Source: an uncultured Clostridia bacterium
GTDB lineage: Bacteria; Bacillota; Clostridia; Christensenellales; Borkfalkiaceae
Reading direction: 5' to 3'
Assembly: GCA_947631465.1 (NCBI GenBank)
Contig: CANRLK010000011.1
Location: 1 to 46,931 of the forward strand
DNA: 46,931 nt
Part shown: in pieces, positions 7,838-15,689 of the stretch
Layout: each line of letters starts with the position of its first letter
Position numbering within the stretch: position 1 is the first letter of the stretch
Made by a program: the position numbers and the translations under genes
Notes under the pieces: generated by a model
Database searches by the model: none
Told to the model about the DNA's origin: nothing
What the model saw: the letters and a program-made list of their open reading frames with translations, nothing else

Positions 7838-9271
7838 ATGAGAAAGGTCCGATATTTGCTCTGTACGCGGATCGTGCTTTCGGCGGCGTTTCTCGCTTGC
7901 TTTTTTGCGGGTTGCGCCGCGCTTGCGATCGCGCTCCCCTCTCTGCTTTTGCCCGCCGCCGCGATCGAGCGGGTTCTTTCTCTTTTTGCGGCGGTTTTTA
8001 TCTTCGGCTCTCCCGCCCCCTTCGAACATAAGGCGCGCCGACTCTTTCTCCTGCTCCTCCTGCCTTGGCTCGGCTTGCTCCTTCTCCCCTTTCTTGCCCG
8101 TGCGCCCAAGCCCCTTCCGCTTCCGCAAGAAGCGCGCATGCCGCAAGATACGAAAGACGAAACGCAAGACGACAAACTGTTTGCGCAAGTTTCGGCGCTC
8201 TCCTTCCGCTTTTGCGGTTTGGGCGGGTGCGGGGCGCAGGCGGTGCGGTATTTTCCGACGGGACGGGAAATGGGCGAACGGCTCTTATCTGACCTAAAAG
8301 CCGCGGAGACGGAAATTCTGCTTGAATTTTATTTGATCGCGCGGGGGAAATTTTTCGACGAGATCCTGCGCGTTCTCGAACAAAAGGCGGCGGCAGGCGT
8401 GAAGGTCAAGCTCATTTACGACGATTTCGGCTGCGCGGGCAGTCTTTCGCGCAAGTTTCCGAAGGAGCTTTCATCGCGCGGGATCGAAACGACCGTCTTT
8501 CATCCCCTTCGCGCCTTTCCGCTCAAGCGGCTCAACCGACGGGATCACAGAAAGATCGCCGTCATCGACCGCAAGATCGCCTACACGGGCGGGGTCAATC
8601 TCTCGGACGAGTACATCGGCGAGCGCATCCTGTTCGGGCATTGGAAGGATACGGCGGTGCGGCTCGAAGGCGCGCCCGCGAACTTATTTGCCGCCCTCGT
8701 GACGGGAGAACATCCCGAAGAAACGCTTTGTCTTGACGGCTCTCCCTGCGTTGTCTTTGCCGACGACACCCAAAGCGACGCGCGGCTGGGAGAAGAGATC
8801 TTCTTTCGCATTTTCTCCGCCGCCCGAAGATCCATCCGCATTTTCACGCCCTATCTTGCGCCGAGCGAAAAACTTCGCCAGGCGCTCCTGTCGGCGGCGG
8901 CTTCGGGGGTGAAGGTGCAAATTATGATCCCGCATATTCCCGACAAAAAGGCGGTGTTCGCGCTCACGCGCGCCCATGCGCGGGAACTTGCAAACGGCGG
9001 GGTCGAGGTCAAAGAGTACACTGCGGGATTCTTGCATGCCAAGAGCGTGACGGCAGACGGAAAACACGCCTTTGTCGGTTCGTACAACCTCGACGGCAGA
9101 AGCCTTGCCCTGCAAGCGGAATGCGGGGTGTTCGTCTCGGACGGGACGCTCTGCGCCGACATGGACCGCGACTTTGCCGCCTGTTTCCAAGCGGGGTCAG
9201 AAGTTCCGAAGCAGACGGTTTTTGAGCGATTGCTTGCGTTTTTCATGCGGCTCTTCGGACCGCTGGTATAG
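7838..9271 (+). CDS. cls: Cardiolipin synthase (phospholipase D family)
   Basis: 477 residues, typical for bacterial Cls. It joins phosphatidylglycerol molecules into cardiolipin at the membrane. Two hydrophobic segments fill residues 5-90, then two PLD domains each with an HKD motif: 'HRKIAVIDRKIAYTGGVN' around residue 233 and 'HAKSVTADGKHAFVGSYNLD' near residue 400. The start is set at ATG 7838, where the hydrophobic N-terminus begins; the longer open frame upstream overlaps the preceding gene in another frame and looks unreal. No good ribosome binding site is seen, so translation may be coupled to the MDR gene 25 bp upstream. Confidence 0.92.
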   Translation: MRKVRYLLCTRIVLSAAFLACFFAGCAALAIALPSLLLPAAAIERVLSLFAAVFIFGSPAPFEHKARRLFLLLLLPWLGLLLLPFLARAPKPLPLPQEARMPQDTKDETQDDKLFAQVSALSFRFCGLGGCGAQAVRYFPTGREMGERLLSDLKAAETEILLEFYLIARGKFFDEILRVLEQKAAAGVKVKLIYDDFGCAGSLSRKFPKELSSRGIETTVFHPLRAFPLKRLNRRDHRKIAVIDRKIAYTGGVNLSDEYIGERILFGHWKDTAVRLEGAPANLFAALVTGEHPEETLCLDGSPCVVFADDTQSDARLGEEIFFRIFSAARRSIRIFTPYLAPSEKLRQALLSAAASGVKVQIMIPHIPDKKAVFALTRAHARELANGGVEVKEYTAGFLHAKSVTADGKHAFVGSYNLDGRSLALQAECGVFVSDGTLCADMDRDFAACFQAGSEVPKQTVFERLLAFFMRLFGPLV

Positions 9272-9296
9272 ACACATGATTCCAAAGGAGAAAGTT

Positions 9297-9833
9297 ATGA
9301 AATATCTCATTGCGTCGGACATCCACGGCTCGTCGCGCTGCTGCGGGCTGTTAAAGGAGCGCATCGAAGCGGAAATGCCCGACAAGGTTATTTTGCTCGG
9401 CGATCTGCTCTATCACGGCGCGCGGAACGCGTTGCCGCTCGACTATTCCACGCTGGAAACGGCAGGCATTTTGAACGCTTTGAAAGACCGCCTCGCTTGC
9501 GTCAGGGGGAACTGCGACAGCGAGGTCGATCAAATGGTGCTGGAATTTCCGATCGGCGCGGAATACGGGTTGATCGTCCTGCCGAACGGGAGGAACGTCT
9601 TTTTTGCGCACGGGCACAGGGAGATCGCGCATCTTCAAAAGGGCGACGTGCTCATTTGCGGGCATTTTCACATCCCCGCCTTCGAGGAACGGGAGAATTA
9701 TACCTACATCAACTGCGGGTCGGTGTCCATTCCGAAGGGGGGCTCGAAGCATTCCTATCTCGTTTTGGACGGGACGAGGCTGTATTTCCGCGACTTGATG
9801 ACGGGAGCGTGCTTTATGCAACAAGATCTGTAA
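9297..9833 (+). CDS. yfcE: YfcE/MJ0936-type metallophosphoesterase
   Basis: 178 residues, full length for the small single-domain calcineurin-like phosphodiesterases. Metal-binding motifs are in order: 'SDIHGS' at residues 7-12, 'GDLLYHG', 'RGNCDSEVD', 'FAHGH' and 'CGHFHIP' (usually GHTHIP). The family hydrolyses phosphodiester bonds with Mn-type dinuclear centres; the cellular substrate is unknown. ATG 9297 is chosen because AAAGGAG precedes it by six bases. It is third in a plus-strand set with the MDR gene and cls, with the same 25-bp spacing. Confidence 0.9.
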   Translation: MKYLIASDIHGSSRCCGLLKERIEAEMPDKVILLGDLLYHGARNALPLDYSTLETAGILNALKDRLACVRGNCDSEVDQMVLEFPIGAEYGLIVLPNGRNVFFAHGHREIAHLQKGDVLICGHFHIPAFEERENYTYINCGSVSIPKGGSKHSYLVLDGTRLYFRDLMTGACFMQQDL

Positions 9834-9873
9834 AAATTTTTCATTCTCGGCAAAAAAATTTTCCTTCATTCTA

Positions 9874-9902
9874 TTGACATTTCTTCGCGAAACGTGTAGA
9901 AT
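9874..9902 (+). promoter_or_regulatory. Consensus sigma-A promoter for the 74-residue membrane protein
   Basis: TTGACA (9874-9879), exact 17-bp spacer, TAGAAT (9897-9902); AAGGAG follows before the ATG at 9938. Confidence 0.88.
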
Positions 9903-9937
9903 GATAGTATAAAAATCTTTTTAAGGAGAAAGTTTTT

Positions 9938-10162
9938 ATGGACACATGGTTTCACAAACAAAACAGGCTTATCCAAGTCATCTTGCTCCTGATCCCCTTC
10001 GTCAACTGGATCGTGGAAATTCTCGTAAGATGGTCGTCGGCTTTGAAATCGGGCAGCATTTTGAAGATCGTTTTTGCGATCGTCGTGACGGTGCTCGGCG
10101 TCATGATCGGTTGGGTGGACGCGATTTGGACGCTCCTCTTCAACAAACTTCTTCTCGAATAA
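9938..10162 (+). CDS. Small two-helix membrane protein
   Basis: 74 residues. Two hydrophobic stretches are visible: 'LIQVILLLIPFVNWIVEILV' at about residues 11-30 and 'ILKIVFAIVVTVLGVMIGWV' at about 41-60, separated by a short basic loop. No cysteines or known motif. It has its own near-consensus promoter, a good ribosome binding site (AAGGAG) and its own terminator, so it is a genuine monocistronic gene. I do not recognise the family. An overlapping frame of the same length starting at 9946 is rejected because it lacks these signals and hydrophobic patterning. Confidence 0.85.
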   Translation: MDTWFHKQNRLIQVILLLIPFVNWIVEILVRWSSALKSGSILKIVFAIVVTVLGVMIGWVDAIWTLLFNKLLLE

Positions 10163-10175
10163 TTTTTTGAAAACG

Positions 10176-10209
10176 AAAGCCCGAGGTCCGCATGGATCTC
10201 GGGCTTTTT
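10176..10209 (+). terminator. Intrinsic terminator after the small membrane protein
   Basis: Stem AAAGCCCGAGGTCC / GGATCTCGGGCTTT (one mismatch), 4-nt loop, then a run of T. Confidence 0.9.
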
Positions 10210-10244
10210 CGTATACAAGAAATCACGCGATAACCGCGCAGTTT

Positions 10245-10595
10245 AATAAGGAGACACCCCCTCAGGCGCTATGCTTTGCCTTGCGGCGGTAGCCCCCGCC
10301 GCAAGTCCGCCTCGCCACCAGCTCGGCTGTACTCGCCTTCGGCTCATGCGCCTCGCATGGAATGGCAATAGAATGGCTCATCTTCGCATTGCAGCTCACA
10401 GCCCACTGGGCTGTTGAGCAGAAATTGCAATGCTCCACCCCTCAACAGGGACAGCAAGTGAGAGAAAAGCGTAAAGCCCGTCCTTTGCCAAAGGGGACAG
10501 CAGGGATAGCGGCGCAATCCTTCCCCCACCCTTGGCTCCCCCTACGAGGGGGAGCTGGCGAGGCGAAGCCGAGACTGAGGGGGTGTCACCTTATT
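10245..10595. mobile_element. MITE-like 351-bp element with 21-bp terminal inverted repeats
   Basis: The ends at 10245-10265 and 10575-10595 are inverted complements over 21 bp with one mismatch; the inner 13 bp (GACACCCCCTCAG and its complement) are perfect. No credible gene lies inside; the open frames have no ribosome binding site and run across palindromes. The interior is built of hairpin modules: CTTGCGGCGG / CCGCCGCAAG at 10280-10305, a three-helix hairpin at 10386-10433, and GGCTCCCCCTacgaGGGGGAGC-type palindromes near 10540. The same modules recur at 32.8-33.4 kb. I infer a non-autonomous, structured dispersed repeat; no transposase is in the window. Confidence 0.7.
10386..10433. repeat. 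Structured hairpin module, copy 1 (divergent)
   Basis: 48 nt. An outer 8-bp helix (GCATTGCA/TGCAATGC), a 6-nt one-sided bulge, a 5-bp helix (GCTCA/TGAGC), a one-base bulge, then CAGCCC/GGGCTG closing an ACT loop. Five base pairs differ from copies 2 and 3 with both partners changed, so pairing is kept. Confidence 0.8.
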
Positions 10596-10696
10596 TTCCT
10601 GAGCAGCCGTTGCACACCCCTTCCATCACTCGCTATGCTCGTGCCACCCACCCCTCAAAGGGGTGGGCAAGATTAGAACGACGATGCCCGACAATG

Positions 10697-10722
10697 AAAA
10701 TCCCCCCGCGGATCTCGCGGGG
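10697..10722 (-). terminator. Likely terminator of the XRE gene
   Basis: On the minus strand a CCCCGCG/CGCGGGG stem (arms 10704-10710 and 10716-10722) is followed after two bases by a short TTTT run, just past the stop of the regulator gene. Confidence 0.6.
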
Positions 10723-10740
10723 AGTTTATTCATAATATTC

Positions 10741-10980
10741 TTAATCGTCGTCCTCGGGTTCGTTGAAGTATTCCCGATCGAAGAACTCGGACAAGGTGAT
10801 GCCCGCGCCTTCGCAAAAGCTCTTGACGGTGGACACTTTCGGGCATTTGGTCCTGCCCTTCAATAAGTCGTAGAGCGCCGAGGGCGACTTTCCGCCGCCC
10901 AAACATGCCCGACAGAGGTTTATCCCCTTTTCGGCGCAAATTTCCTCTATCCTCTTCAAGATCGCTTCGCTTGTCTTCAT
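10741..10980 (-). CDS. XRE-type helix-turn-helix regulator
   Basis: 79 residues, one HTH_XRE domain: 'AILKRIEEICAEKGINLCRA' (helix 1 and 2), 'SPSALYDLLKGRTKCPKVST' (recognition helix and wing) and a short C-terminal 'ITLSEFF' motif common in Firmicutes single-domain regulators, ending in an acidic tail. It is transcribed divergently from a SLOG-fold gene. Four full or partial copies of a TCGTGGAgtTCCACGA-type palindrome lie between them, one in its own leader and one beside its probable -35. I infer autorepression and control of the neighbour. The ribosome binding site is weak: AAGGAG lies 17 bases from ATG, which suits low expression. Confidence 0.88.
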   Translation of the reverse strand: MKTSEAILKRIEEICAEKGINLCRACLGGGKSPSALYDLLKGRTKCPKVSTVKSFCEGAGITLSEFFDREYFNEPEDDD

Positions 10981-10989
10981 ATCATTCCG

Positions 10990-11115
10990 TCGCGGAACTC
11001 CTTATCGATATTCCACGATTTTATTATATGAATTTGGCAAAAATTTTCTCGTGGAGTTCCACGATTGTTGACTTATTTATGTTGCCTTGCTATAATATAT
11101 CATGGAGTTCCACGA
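10990..11115. promoter_or_regulatory. Shared operator/promoter region between XRE and SLOG genes
   Basis: Palindromic sites: O1 TCGTGGAGTTCCACGA (11049-11064, perfect 7-bp arms, 2-bp centre), O2 TCATGGAGTTCCACGA (11100-11115, one arm mismatch), O3 TCGCGGAACTCCTTAT (10990-11005, degraded) and a half site TCCACGA (11012-11018). The SLOG promoter TTGACT (11068-11073) / TATAAT (11091-11096), 17-bp spacer, is bracketed by O1 and O2. A minus-strand TATAAT at 11023-11028 serves the XRE gene, with O1 at its -35 region. Confidence 0.85.
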
Positions 11116-11133
11116 TTGCGGAGGCAAAATGGT

Positions 11134-11673
11134 ATGGTGATTTGTTTTATCGGACACAGAACGGTTTCCGACGCCGAGCAGGTACTTCAACGGCTGCTCG
11201 ACGCGGTTTCCTCGCTCATCGAACAGGGCGCGGATACGTTCCTTTTCGGGAGCAGGAGCAAGTTCGATTTTCTCTCTTGGGAAGCGGTCACGCAGCTGAA
11301 AGAAGAGCATCCGAATTTGAAGCGGGTCAATTACAGCGCGCCTCATGAGACGGTATACACGTCCAAAGAGGAACGGGAAGAAAGCGAAGAATTTTTCTCG
11401 AAGATGATGAAACGCGAAGTCCATTTTAAGGACTTTGAAGAGAACGTTCCGTCCCAGAAATCCTTGAATGCGAACAAAAACACCTACATCATGCGCAACC
11501 AAGAGATGATCGACCACAGTGACGTTTGTGTTTTCTACTATGATAAAAATTATTTGCCACCCAAGAAAAAACGCGCCAAGCGCTTCGTTGTTGCGGACCA
11601 ACCGAAGAGCGGCACGGCGATCGCCTTCGCCTATGCGACCCAAAAGAAAAAACAAATTTTGAATCTGTATTAG
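11134..11673 (+). CDS. SLOG-superfamily protein (YpsA/DUF1273-like)
   Basis: 179 residues from ATG 11134, chosen because GGAGG lies nine bases upstream. The N-terminus 'MVICFIGHRTVSDAEQVLQR' and 'GADTFLFGSRSKFDFLSWEAV' match the Rossmann-like SLOG fold of YpsA/DUF1273 proteins, where the GHR and the FG-x-x-x-x-FD segment line the ligand pocket. A late 'KSGTAIAFAYA' (around residue 160) is the second conserved pocket motif. SLOG domains generally bind nucleotide-derived ligands; the ligand here is unknown. No membrane segment. Its promoter is flanked by two palindromic operators shared with the divergent XRE regulator, so the gene is probably tightly repressed and induced on a signal. Single-gene transcript ending at a terminator. 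Confidence 0.85.
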   Translation: MVICFIGHRTVSDAEQVLQRLLDAVSSLIEQGADTFLFGSRSKFDFLSWEAVTQLKEEHPNLKRVNYSAPHETVYTSKEEREESEEFFSKMMKREVHFKDFEENVPSQKSLNANKNTYIMRNQEMIDHSDVCVFYYDKNYLPPKKKRAKRFVVADQPKSGTAIAFAYATQKKKQILNLY

Positions 11674-11676
11674 AAA

Positions 11677-11706
11677 AAGCGGCATTTCAGCCGCTTGATC
11701 TTTTTA
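11677..11706. terminator. Bidirectional terminator between the SLOG gene and pheT
   Basis: AAGCGGC / GCCGCTT with a 6-nt loop. The plus side runs into TTTTT after GATC and the minus side has TTTTT immediately, so it can serve both converging transcripts. Confidence 0.85.
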
Positions 11707-11732
11707 TCTTTGATTTTATTGATCTCTCTCTT

Positions 11733-14153
11733 TTACCGAAGTTCCGCGCCGAGGTCTCTTTGCAAGGCTTCGACGATCTTTTTGAAGAACCCGTCAACGG
11801 TCTCGGGCGATAAGAGCTTGTCTGCGGTCTCGCTCGGGGCAAAGGTCAAGCGGAACGCCATGCTCTTCTTGCCCGCGCCGAGCTTTTTGTCGCGGTACAC
11901 GTCGAAGAGTTCCGCCTTCTTCACTGCCTTCACCGCCCGCAAAATGCACGCCTCCGCCTCCGCGCAAGTGACCTTCTCGTCCGCAACAAAGGCAAGGTCG
12001 CGCCGCACGCTCTCAAACTTCGGAAGCGGCGTATACACGATCTCCGTCTGGAATTTCTTATAGGGCAAAGTGAGATCGACCTCGCACAAATATGCCTGCC
12101 GTTCGAGAGCGAGCGCCTCTTCAAGCTCGGGGTGCAGCCGCCCAAGGCATCCGATCTTCTTCTCGCCAAGATAAATTTCCGCCGTCATACCCGGGTGCAA
12201 ATACGTCCTCTCCCCCTTTCGGAAGTTCAAACGCAGTTTGAACGCCTCGAATGCCGCTTCGAGCGCGCCTTTGAGGTCGAAAAAGTCCCCCTCGCCCCAA
12301 AGTCCCATGCAAAGCGTTCTCCCTTCCCTCGGGCGTGCCTTGATCGGAAGCTCGTCCGCCAAATAGACGTTCGCAATCTCGAAGAGCTTGCCGTCCATAT
12401 TCCCTCTTCTCTGATTGCGCACGATATTTGCGAGCATGCTCGGCGCAAGGAAGGTGCGAAGCACGGACAGATCTTCTCCAATTGGATTCAAGATCTTGAT
12501 CGCTTTTCTCTCGGGCGCGTCCTTATCGAGCCGCAGCAGATCGAAGTCCTTGGGCGAATAGAAGGAATAGTTCAACGCCTCGAAAAATCCCTGCTCGCGC
12601 AAGAGCGTTTTGAGCTTCCGCTCCTCTTTTTGGCTGTCCGAGAATCCCCCGCGGGTCACTCTCGCGTTTTCGAGGAAAGTGGGACGGAGATGTTCGTATC
12701 CGTACATACGGACGATCTCCTCGGCAAGGTCGGGGAAATCTTCGACGTCCTCCCGCCATGCGGGCACGGCAACGCAAAGCTCGCCCTTCTTCCCCGCCAA
12801 AAGCTCGAACCCGAGCCGCTTTAAGATGTCGTTTGCCTCGGCTTCGGGAACTTTCATCCCGAGCAAAGCCTCGATCTTTTGATAGGTCGTTTGAATTTTT
12901 TTCTGCGCGATACAGGGCGATTCAAAGCTCCCGCGCGGATCGGAGACGGTAAGAAAGCTCGTCGGCGTGCCGCAGCCGAGCGCTTGCACGAGATGGAGCG
13001 CGCGCGCCATGCCTTGATACGCAAAGATCTCATACACCCCCTTTTCAAAGCGGGCGGAAGAGTCGCTCCGCTGCCCCAAACGCCGCGAGGTCTTTCTCAC
13101 GCTGTCGCGCGCAAAGCATGCCGCCTCGAAGAACACTTCCTTCGTGTCCCCTTTGATCTCGCTGTTCAAGCCCCCCATCACGCCCGCGATCGCAACGGGA
13201 CGCTCCCCGTCGCAAATCAAAAGGTTGTCCTTATGCAGCGAGAACTCCTTTTCGTCGAGGGTGGTGATCTTCTCCCCTTCCTCCGCGCAGCGGACGACGA
13301 TCTTGTCCCCGCGCAGGAAATTGCGGTCGAATGCGTGCATGGGCTGTCCCACTTCGAGCAGGACATAGTTCGTAATGTCGACGATGTTGCTCACCGAGCG
13401 CAGCCCCATGAGCGCGAGCCGTCTCCGGATGAGCCGCGGGCTCTTGCCGATCTTGACGTCTTTGACATAGCTGCCCACATACAGCGGGCAAAGTTTTGTC
13501 TCCTTGACTTCGACGGGGATCTTCACGTCCGTCTTTTCGCGCGTAAAGCTCGTATCGAGGGGCTTCAACGGCTTTTTCAAGGCCGCCGCCACTTCCCTTG
13601 CGAGTCCGTAAATGCTCTGGCAGTCGGGACGATTTGCGGTCACCGCGATGTCAAACACCGTATCGTCGATACCGACGACCTTCTTGACGTCCTCGCCGAC
13701 CTTTTCGGTCTCGTCCAAGATCAAAATCCCGTCAACTTCCGCGCCCTCGTAGAAATCGTCCGTAATTCCGAGCTCCTCGCCCGAGCACATCATGCCCTCG
13801 GAGAGCGCGCCGCGCAGTTTGCCCGTCTTGATCCTCTGAACGCCGCCCTCTTTCAAGACCGTCGCCCCGTCCAAGGCGCAGGGGACTTTCGCCCCCTCAA
13901 AGACGTTGGTCGCCGCCGTGCAGATCTGCCGTTTTCCGAGCGCGCCGAGATCGACCGTGCAGATCGTGAGACGATCGGCATCGGGGTGCTTTTCGCACTT
14001 CTCGATCTTCCCGACATACACCCCCGACACCTTTTCGCCGAGATCTTTCATCTCTTCCACTTCGAAGCCGCAGGAAAAAAGCTTCTCTTTCAGCGCTTCG
14101 CGCGGAATGTCCACGTCTACATATTCTTTTAACCAACTTAAAGGAAGCAGCAT
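11733..14153 (-). CDS. pheT: Phenylalanine--tRNA ligase beta subunit
   Basis: 806 residues, full length. Starts 'MLLPLSWLKEYVDVDIP', followed by the EMAP/tRNA-binding domain (about residues 40-150), the B3/B4 editing region ('ANRPDCQSIYGLAREVA' leads into it), the B5 domain, the core fold ('EEIVRMYGYEHL', 'NPIGEDLSVLRT') and a C-terminal FDX-ACB anticodon-binding domain ('KFESVRRDLAFVADE'). It forms the alpha2-beta2 enzyme with PheS that charges tRNA-Phe. Separated from pheS by 3 bp, so translation is coupled. No T-box leader is visible ahead of pheS. Confidence 0.98.
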   Translation of the reverse strand: MLLPLSWLKEYVDVDIPREALKEKLFSCGFEVEEMKDLGEKVSGVYVGKIEKCEKHPDADRLTICTVDLGALGKRQICTAATNVFEGAKVPCALDGATVLKEGGVQRIKTGKLRGALSEGMMCSGEELGITDDFYEGAEVDGILILDETEKVGEDVKKVVGIDDTVFDIAVTANRPDCQSIYGLAREVAAALKKPLKPLDTSFTREKTDVKIPVEVKETKLCPLYVGSYVKDVKIGKSPRLIRRRLALMGLRSVSNIVDITNYVLLEVGQPMHAFDRNFLRGDKIVVRCAEEGEKITTLDEKEFSLHKDNLLICDGERPVAIAGVMGGLNSEIKGDTKEVFFEAACFARDSVRKTSRRLGQRSDSSARFEKGVYEIFAYQGMARALHLVQALGCGTPTSFLTVSDPRGSFESPCIAQKKIQTTYQKIEALLGMKVPEAEANDILKRLGFELLAGKKGELCVAVPAWREDVEDFPDLAEEIVRMYGYEHLRPTFLENARVTRGGFSDSQKEERKLKTLLREQGFFEALNYSFYSPKDFDLLRLDKDAPERKAIKILNPIGEDLSVLRTFLAPSMLANIVRNQRRGNMDGKLFEIANVYLADELPIKARPREGRTLCMGLWGEGDFFDLKGALEAAFEAFKLRLNFRKGERTYLHPGMTAEIYLGEKKIGCLGRLHPELEEALALERQAYLCEVDLTLPYKKFQTEIVYTPLPKFESVRRDLAFVADEKVTCAEAEACILRAVKAVKKAELFDVYRDKKLGAGKKSMAFRLTFAPSETADKLLSPETVDGFFKKIVEALQRDLGAELR

Positions 14154-14156
14154 GAT

Positions 14157-15185
14157 TTATCTCCTCTCATCCCTGAATTGTTCGAGAAAACGGACGTCGT
14201 TTTCGGTGAACAGTTTGATGTTGTTGACGCCGTATTTGAGCATCGCGATGCGTTCGAGCCCCAGCCCGAACGCGAATCCCGAATATTCGTCGGGATCGAT
14301 GTTGCAGTTTTGAAGGACCTTGCGGTTGACCATGCCCGCGCCGAGCACTTCGATCCAGCCCGTGCCCTTGCAGAGTGCACAGCCCTTTCCGCCGCACGAA
14401 AAACAGCTCACGTCCACCTCGACGGACGGCTCGGTGAACGGGAAATACGAGGGACGAAGCCGCGTCTTGACGTCTTTGGAGAACATCGCCTTGGCGAACT
14501 CGTCGAGCATTCCGTAAAGATCGGCAAGCGTGATCCCCTTGTCCACGACCAGCCCTTCCATTTGATGGAACATGGGCGAATGGGTCGCGTCGTCGTCCGA
14601 GCGGAACACTCTGCCAGGCGAGACGATCTTGATGGGCGGCTTTTGGCTCTGCATGACGCGGATCTGCCCCGCGCTCGTCTGCGTGCGAAGCAAAAATTCT
14701 TCGCTCAAATAGAACGTGTCCTGCATGTCGCGGGCGGGATGATCTTCGGGCGTATTGAGCGCCGTGAAATTATAGTATTGATCCTCGATCTCAGGTCCTT
14801 CGAACACCTCGAAGCCCATGCCCGAGAACAGCTCGACGAGACGGTCCTTGACGATCGTGACGGGGTGCAAGCCCCCGCTTTGCTGCCTTCTGCCAGGCAT
14901 CGTCACGTCGATCTCCTCCGTCGAAAGCTTCTCCTGCATCTCCCGCTTTTTGAGCTTTTCTTCGAGCGAGGAGAATTTCGCTTCGAGCCGCTCCCGAAGA
15001 TCGTTGATCTTCTTTCCAAATGCGGGACGCTCTTCCGCCGCCACCGCGCGCATATTTTTCAGGAGCGCGGTCACTTTCCCCGCACGCCCCAAAAATTTCA
15101 TCTTGACTTCATAGAGCGCGCCGCTGTCCTTTGCCGCGTCCGCCTCTTTCAGCGCCTCTTGTTCGATGTTTTCGGTGTTTTCCAT
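14157..15185 (-). CDS. pheS: Phenylalanine--tRNA ligase alpha subunit
   Basis: 342 residues from ATG 15185, chosen because GGAGGAG precedes it; a longer frame would run 22 residues upstream. The N-terminal coiled-coil tRNA-binding arm covers about residues 1-85, then the class II core: '[14 protein letters not shown]', motif 2 '[20 protein letters not shown]', a zinc-like '[17 protein letters not shown]' insert and motif 3 '[17 protein letters not shown]'. Probably the fifth gene of a minus-strand series ppx-maf-mreB-lipoprotein-pheS-pheT. Confidence 0.98.
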   Translation of the reverse strand: MENTENIEQEALKEADAAKDSGALYEVKMKFLGRAGKVTALLKNMRAVAAEERPAFGKKINDLRERLEAKFSSLEEKLKKREMQEKLSTEEIDVTMPGRRQQSGGLHPVTIVKDRLVELFSGMGFEVFEGPEIEDQYYNFTALNTPEDHPARDMQDTFYLSEEFLLRTQTSAGQIRVMQSQKPPIKIVSPGRVFRSDDDATHSPMFHQMEGLVVDKGITLADLYGMLDEFAKAMFSKDVKTRLRPSYFPFTEPSVEVDVSCFSCGGKGCALCKGTGWIEVLGAGMVNRKVLQNCNIDPDEYSGFAFGLGLERIAMLKYGVNNIKLFTENDVRFLEQFRDERR

Positions 15186-15254
15186 AACTCCTCCTGTTCC
15201 CAAAATAAAACGCCCGTTCGGCATAGCGCGCCGAACAGGGCGAGCATTCAATGC

Positions 15255-15680
15255 TCATTTCTCCATTGTGAACGTGATCCCCTCGTACTCGATGACGAGC
15301 GTCTTTCCGTCGCAGCGGGCGGGAATGGTTGCAAGCGTCTCCCCGCTCCCGATATTCGCCCGGATCGTCCCCGCTTCTTCTCCCTTCTCCCAAGTGCCCG
15401 TCAAAGAGAAGTTCACGATGATGAGCTTGCTCACAAAACTCATCGTCCCGTCCGAATGAAGTTCGACAACCGCCACGTCCTTGGTAATGTTCCCGATAAA
15501 CGGAATGTTGTCCCCGAGTTCGAGGTGCATCGCATCATAGTCGAGCGTCTTGACGCGGTAAGTCCCTACAAGCGGCGTCTCTTTCGCCTCGTCCTTGCAG
15601 GCGCAGGCAAAGATCGCAATCAGCGCGACGGTCAGGACGCAAACAAGGCCGAAATACCGTTTTTCCCGAGAAAACTTCAT
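15255..15680 (-). CDS. Small lipoprotein, unknown function
   Basis: 141 residues. A basic N-terminus and hydrophobic helix lead to 'AIFACAC' at about residues 22-28, a plausible lipobox with the lipidated Cys near residue 26. The mature part is short and beta-rich: 'LVGTYRVKTLDYD', 'VAVVELHSDGTMSF', 'LTGTWEKGEEAGTI', resembling small lipocalin-like or DUF-type domains of surface lipoproteins, though I cannot name the family. It sits 9 bp after mreB and 70 bp before pheS on the same strand. Likely attached to the outer face of the cytoplasmic membrane. Confidence 0.8.
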   Translation of the reverse strand: MKFSREKRYFGLVCVLTVALIAIFACACKDEAKETPLVGTYRVKTLDYDAMHLELGDNIPFIGNITKDVAVVELHSDGTMSFVSKLIIVNFSLTGTWEKGEEAGTIRANIGSGETLATIPARCDGKTLVIEYEGITFTMEK

Positions 15681-15689
15681 GGTACGTCC

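Noticed and set aside
15186..15254. T-box leader for pheST, and likewise for serS at 27028-27062
   Set aside because: The upstream intervals are too short and lack the T-box sequence and a leader terminator.
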